Origin: a virus
Direction: 5' to 3' (one strand)
Virus record (IMG/VR): IMGVR_UViG_3300044636_000228
Location: 1-32,237 of that record
Length of the DNA stretch: 32,237 nucleotides
The stretch's first letter is position 1. Every line of letters starts with the position of its first letter. The notes beneath the pieces are model-generated. The model was not told where the DNA came from. It saw nothing but the letters and a program-made list of their open reading frames with translations, and made no database searches. Below, piece by piece: positions 29,592 to 32,237 of the stretch. Both the position numbers and the translations under genes were made by a program.

Positions 29592-29779
29592 GGCTGAACG
29601 TAGCAGATGAGTCCATTGACCAGGATGGCGCCGGTGTCACCTGCCGCCTCACTGGCATCAGCTTCGGCCTCGGTAGCTCGGCGGATGAACTCGCCGGTGG
29701 CTAGGTTGTGGAGGCTTCCGAAATCGTCTCCGGTGGATCCAATAGGGGCTAGAATGTACTTGGTAGGATTTGCGATCAT
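29588..29779 (-). CDS. Small conserved protein upstream of the endolysin (63 aa)
   Basis: ATG 29779 (MIANPTKYILAPIGSTGDDF) is preceded by an A/C-rich leader, CAAAGCAAATCACAGCAAC, with no SD. The upstream extension is inside the gap. The rest is acidic (ATEAEADASEAAGDTGAILV) and ends ICYVQP. The stop overlaps the endolysin ATG. Function unknown; it may be a lysis partner. Confidence 0.68.
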   Translation of the reverse strand: MIANPTKYILAPIGSTGDDFGSLHNLATGEFIRRATEAEADASEAAGDTGAILVNGLICYVQP

Positions 29780-29984
29780 GTTGCTGTGATTTGCTTTGGT
29801 GTTGATTGGTTTGCGCGTTGGCCAGTCGCGCCCCTGGTTGGGTGGTATTGGCCCCACCCGGGCCTAAAGTGTTGCTGCCTTCGACGTGATCAAGATGACC
29901 CAGACCACGCTGACAGTCTACACAAAAAACTGTTTTTCTGTAGATTTGAGAGAAAACCCAATGTTTGCAGGGGTCAAACAGGGG
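29780..29984 (-). promoter_or_regulatory. 205-base gap with two hairpins and a direct repeat
   Basis: A near-perfect inverted repeat, arms 29917-29928 and 29933-29944 (12 bp, one mismatch, 4-base loop), is followed in the minus direction by a GC-rich stem, 29840-29845/29854-29859 (GGGTGG/CCACCC). At 29968-29976 and 29979-29987 is a direct repeat, CAGGGGTCA twice, at an 11-bp period. No coding frame longer than a few codons fits. The region lies between two conserved genes and probably contains regulatory sites, but I cannot point to a definite promoter. Confidence 0.45.
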
Positions 29985-30167
29985 TCACTTCTTTGCGATC
30001 AGCACGAATTTGGCGAAGAACTCAGCCTTGGGGCGGCAATGGATCTGGCCGTCATCGACCCTGCGATAAACCACGGCGTCCCACTTGGTCTCACCGACCC
30101 GCAGTTTGGCATCGAGCGTGACCACCTCGACCTCGATCAATGGCTTGAATTTGTTGGCGAAACGCAT
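29985..30167 (-). CDS. Small conserved protein (60 aa)
   Basis: ATG 30167 (MRFANKFKPLIEVEVVTLDA) overlaps the previous gene by 31 bases in another frame. 'RVGETKWDAVVYRRVDDGQI' and 'RPKAEFFAKF' give it a conserved, beta-type look. The upstream extension of this frame is a shadow of the previous gene and is rejected. Function unknown. Confidence 0.68.
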   Translation of the reverse strand: MRFANKFKPLIEVEVVTLDAKLRVGETKWDAVVYRRVDDGQIHCRPKAEFFAKFVLIAKK

Positions 30168-30394
30168 CGGTAGTGTGGCACTGGGTAAGAAGCGCGGGTC
30201 GGCATCGGTATACGGAATGTCTTGAACTCCATGATGCCGCCCTTGACTGCCGAGGTCAGCATTTGATTGGTCTGAGCCCGTCCGAGGCCCCATTCTTTGC
30301 CCCACTGGAGCGCGGTTTTCCATTCGCTTGTGGGCTGCTGAACCTTGCGCTGGATCTCGTCCCGAATGCGTTTTAGAAGCTCGGCAGATTCCAT
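30137..30394 (-). CDS. Small HTH-like conserved protein (85 aa)
   Basis: ATG 30394 (MESAELLKRIRDEIQRKVQQ) overlaps the phosphoesterase end by 22 bases and has a GGGGGAA SD-like element. The middle EWKTALQWGKEWGLGRAQTN, then MLTSAVKGGIMEFK is a wHTH-like pattern, followed by FRIPMPTRASYPVPHYR. It is probably a small DNA-binding protein. It overlaps the 60-aa gene at its end. Confidence 0.7.
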   Translation of the reverse strand: MESAELLKRIRDEIQRKVQQPTSEWKTALQWGKEWGLGRAQTNQMLTSAVKGGIMEFKTFRIPMPTRASYPVPHYRCVSPTNSSH

Positions 30395-31122
30395 AACTTT
30401 TCCCCCTGAGGCCATTGATGAACGTAGAGCTGGGCGGTGGTGTCGGTGTATTCGCCGAAAACAATGCCATGCGACCACGCAAGCGTAGCCCTCCGCCGAA
30501 GCGCGTAATCCATGCAAGGCGCGTCCGCTAGTGTCCCCGGGGACAAACACACCGGATGGTCGCTCCGGCGTCCCGTAGCCATGCCTGCGCGATGCGCATG
30601 GGCCACCACGGTGTTGCCCCATGTCTCCGCGGTGTCGCGCATGAAGTTCTCGGAGTAGAGGATGCCATGGCCGAACTTGTAGCCGCCGAGCGTGTACCAG
30701 CTCCTGGGCAACACGTCGTGATGTTGGATGAACACTCGGGCGTGCCGTTTGATCGGTTCACACATCTTGTCCCAGATGGCTTCAGCAAAACCACGCACCA
30801 CGGTATTGTGGTGATGCAGGTACTTCAAAGCTCTTTGATCGTGGTTGCCCAGGATGAACACGGTCGGCCTCAAGGCATTTAGAAAGTCTCGACCACGCTC
30901 GATGTCGTCCAGATAGTCGTCCGCATGATCCGAGTCATCAGGGTTGGCCAGAGAGCCTGCGCGGAGGCTGGCAAGGTCGTAAGCGTCCCCCAAGTGGATC
31001 ACCTCATCGGGTCTAAATTGCTCCCGGAAAAGCAGGGCAGCAGCCAATGCATCCTTGTTGGCCCTGTTGCCGTGACTGCACCCGACAGCCATCACACGTT
31101 TTCGGCCTTGGACAATGGTCAC
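30373..31122 (-). CDS. Calcineurin-like metallophosphoesterase (249 aa)
   Basis: Motifs in order are GCSHG (residues 14-18), HLGDAYD (43-49), LGNHD (91-95), FGHG (150-153) and AHAH (174-177), the pattern of two-metal phosphoesterases. The first motif has Cys instead of the usual Asp (D.H), so one metal ligand may be altered. The rest of the sites are intact. GTG 31122 has GAGG seven bases upstream. It may act as a DNA/nucleotide phosphatase or nuclease in the early phase. It is divergent from the plus-strand HExxH gene. Confidence 0.85.
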   Translation of the reverse strand: MTIVQGRKRVMAVGCSHGNRANKDALAAALLFREQFRPDEVIHLGDAYDLASLRAGSLANPDDSDHADDYLDDIERGRDFLNALRPTVFILGNHDQRALKYLHHHNTVVRGFAEAIWDKMCEPIKRHARVFIQHHDVLPRSWYTLGGYKFGHGILYSENFMRDTAETWGNTVVAHAHRAGMATGRRSDHPVCLSPGTLADAPCMDYALRRRATLAWSHGIVFGEYTDTTAQLYVHQWPQGEKLWNLPSF

Positions 31123-31162
31123 ATCTGACCTCGAGCATTATTTCAACTTAAACTCAAGCACT
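31123..31162. promoter_or_regulatory. Divergent intergenic region
   Basis: Only 40 bases separate the start of the leftward phosphoesterase (GTG 31122) and the rightward HExxH gene (ATG 31163). Both must be transcribed from in or around this segment. It is AT-rich (CATTATTTCAACTTAAACTC) and flanked by CTCGAG hexamers at 31132-31137 and 31174-31179 or so. A convincing pair of -35 and -10 boxes was not found for either direction. Confidence 0.35.
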
Positions 31163-31411
31163 ATGGCAACGCCTCGAGTTAAGATCACGGAACGTAAGCT
31201 GCACCGGCACAAGGCAGACGGCCTAGCTTGGGTGGGTGACGGGCTGGTTGAGCTGGACCCGCGAATGACTGAGCGTTACAGGCTCGAGGTGCTAGTGCAT
31301 GAGCTGCTGCACCACATGCATCCGGAGTGGGTCGAGGAGGAGGTAGAGCGTCATGGTGAGTGGCTTGGGAAGATCCTGTGGCGGCAGGGCTATCGGAGGG
31401 TCAAGGGCTAG
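31163..31411 (+). CDS. Small HExxH metalloprotease-like protein (82 aa), only plus-strand gene
   Basis: ATG 31163 gives MATPRVKITERKLHRHKADG, with HELLHH at residues 46-51 (HExxH) and Glu58-60 in 'WVEEEVERHGEWLGK' as possible third ligand. 'veldpr...r..levlvHElLHh..p.w.eeeVe..g..l...Lwr.gyr' is a common, uncharacterised small phage/bacterial protein type, similar to the zincin fold of SprT-like proteins. The upstream in-frame extension is less likely. It is transcribed against every other gene. Its role is unknown. Confidence 0.82.
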   Translation: MATPRVKITERKLHRHKADGLAWVGDGLVELDPRMTERYRLEVLVHELLHHMHPEWVEEEVERHGEWLGKILWRQGYRRVKG

Positions 31412-31414
31412 GTG

Positions 31415-31436
31415 GGTCTCAGATGCCTCTGAGATC
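31415..31436. terminator. Dyad at the convergent gene ends
   Basis: GGTCTCAG (31415-31422) and CTGAGATC (31429-31436) form an 8-bp stem with a G-T pair and a 6-base loop. It sits exactly between the stop of the plus-strand gene (31411) and the stop of the structural gene (31421-31419). Without U-tracts it is at best a weak bidirectional terminator. Confidence 0.4.
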
Positions 31437-32237
31437 AACGAAGCTCAGGGTCATGTATTTTTGCGCGTTGACGGTTGCGTCGAAGTAGCTGATTACCTGT
31501 TGAGTCTCTCGCTCCGAATAAGAGCGGTAATCTTTGACTCGTGTCGATGCCACCACTGGAGACTCGGTGGGTTGGCCGTTCTCGGTTTGCCAGTTGCCCG
31601 AGGTGAAGCCAAAGCGCCGGCACCAAGTCTGAAGGTTTTGCGGTGGGACAAACCAATAGTCGGTTCCGAAACTGTCCTGGCCTTGGAAGCATTGGACTCC
31701 GTAGCCGGTCAGGAGATCGTAGCCGGCTTGGTCAAGATACCAAGCGTCCTCGCCAAAGTCGGGCTCGTAGCCAGTGCCAAAGAACTGAGGCAACTCTGGG
31801 GCCTTGTCCATTGTGCACAGGCAGTTTGATCGAGTCCATGAGTCGAGGCGCCATTGCAGCAGGTTCCACAGCCAGGCCGACTTGGGGATCTTGTGGAAAA
31901 ATGGGCCACAGCCTAGGCCGCCGTTTTGAGTCAGCAGGGGTCGGTAAGGAATATCGAACACGTCGTCAATGTGGCCTCCGTTGTCGAACTTGATTGAGGT
32001 CAGTTGGTCCTGATAGGTGGCCACCGTGTTTGAGGTTTGGAGCGGCACCGTTGATGCAAAAAGAGACCGTTGTTGATCTTTGAATATGTCATCAATTCCT
32101 GCCTGAAACAGGCCAGTCGGACCTTCCACGAACTTCGGTGTGTTGTTTGGGCTCCCCGGGATCCGCACCGAGGCATCAACGCCATTGGGGCCACCCCATT
32201 TGTTGACCCAAAAGTCAGCCTCGAATCCAGAGTCAGA
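31419..32237 (-). CDS. Large phage structural protein, C-terminal part (codons 626-897)
   Basis: This continues the gene at 1-2150 across the circular junction; the frame agrees exactly (2150+544 bases is 898 codons including stop). The last 180 residues are unique to this end and include DKAPELPQFFGTGYEPDFGE and SYSERETQQVISYFDATVNA. The overlap contains two amino-acid differences from the left copy. It is aromatic-rich and soluble. The stop TGA at 31421-31419 faces the plus-strand gene. See the left-end entry for the role. Confidence 0.85.
   Translation of the reverse strand, partial: SDSGFEADFWVNKWGGPNGVDASVRIPGSPNNTPKFVEGPTGLFQAGIDDIFKDQQRSLFASTVPLQTSNTVATYQDQLTSIKFDNGGHIDDVFDIPYRPLLTQNGGLGCGPFFHKIPKSAWLWNLLQWRLDSWTRSNCLCTMDKAPELPQFFGTGYEPDFGEDAWYLDQAGYDLLTGYGVQCFQGQDSFGTDYWFVPPQNLQTWCRRFGFTSGNWQTENGQPTESPVVASTRVKDYRSYSERETQQVISYFDATVNAQKYMTLSFVDLRGI
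31963..32237. repeat. Right copy of the 275-bp terminal redundancy
   Basis: Matches bases 1-275 at 271 of 275 positions. The four differences, all base substitutions, suggest two closely related templates in the sample rather than sequencing indels. The circular unit is bases 1-31962. Confidence 0.93.

Noticed and set aside
29985-30482. Upstream extension of the 60-aa gene to 165 codons
   Set aside because: The extra sequence overlaps two better-supported genes and is not protein-like; conserved-looking sequence begins at ATG 30167.
30137-30622. Upstream extension of the small HTH-like gene to 161 codons
   Set aside because: The extension lies fully within the phosphoesterase gene in another frame; ATG 30394 has an SD-like element and starts a plausible protein.

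Overview
The window is an essentially complete genome of a tailed double-stranded DNA phage with a siphovirus-type structural module. Bases 1-275 reappear at 31963-32237 with only four substitutions. One 897-codon gene runs off the left edge and continues in frame at the right edge. The contig is therefore a circular assembly with a unit length of 31,962 bp, cut inside a structural gene. Every gene but one is on the minus strand, so the map reads from high to low coordinates. No integrase, recognisable repressor, DNA polymerase, tRNA or CRISPR array was seen. The host is unknown. A lipoprotein-type signal among the candidate lysis genes suggests a Gram-negative (diderm) host. Many genes lack a Shine-Dalgarno (SD) sequence and instead have A/C-rich leaders, which suggests a host lineage with weak SD dependence, such as Bacteroidota or Verrucomicrobiota. 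That is inference only.

Early/accessory block (about 31.1 to 24.9 kb): a calcineurin-like phosphoesterase, two small conserved proteins, a lysozyme/transglycosylase-like protein carrying an HNH-AP2 homing endonuclease at its 3' end, a ribbon-helix-helix protein, a RuvC-like resolvase, and a chain of about a dozen tiny genes. The tiny genes overlap by ATGA or GTGA and often have strong SDs. Several share the same coiled-coil DNA module and the same gene-junction cassette. The only plus-strand gene, a small HExxH protein (31163-31411), diverges from the phosphoesterase.

Replication block (24.8 to 20.8 kb): an SSB-like protein with an acidic DDVPF tip, a PolB-type 3'-5' exonuclease, a replication initiator, and a DnaB-like helicase. 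Inside the initiator gene is an array of 11-12 bp iterons followed by a purine tract and a small palindrome. This is the layout of the lambda origin inside gene O, and it is the strongest origin candidate.

Packaging and head block (20.7 to 13.5 kb): a small terminase-like protein, a GpA-type large terminase, a lambda-type portal, and a ClpP-type protease fused in frame to the major capsid protein. Within the fusion an A/C-rich leader and an internal ATG could allow the scaffold/capsid part to be made separately. Small accessory head proteins follow.

Tail, fibre and lysis block (13.5 to 0 kb, then 31.96 to 31.4 kb): LamG and repeat-containing fibre-like proteins, candidate lysis genes (small membrane proteins and a lipoprotein), neck/tail completion proteins, tail tube, assembly chaperone, a short tape measure of 364 aa, a distal tail candidate, a tandem paralogue pair, and the large 897-aa structural protein. 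Five start sites in the structural region share the exact 10-mer CTGACCCATG, which is not an SD. There is no gene-free stretch longer than 300 bases; the longest gaps are 29780-29984 and 23161-23344.
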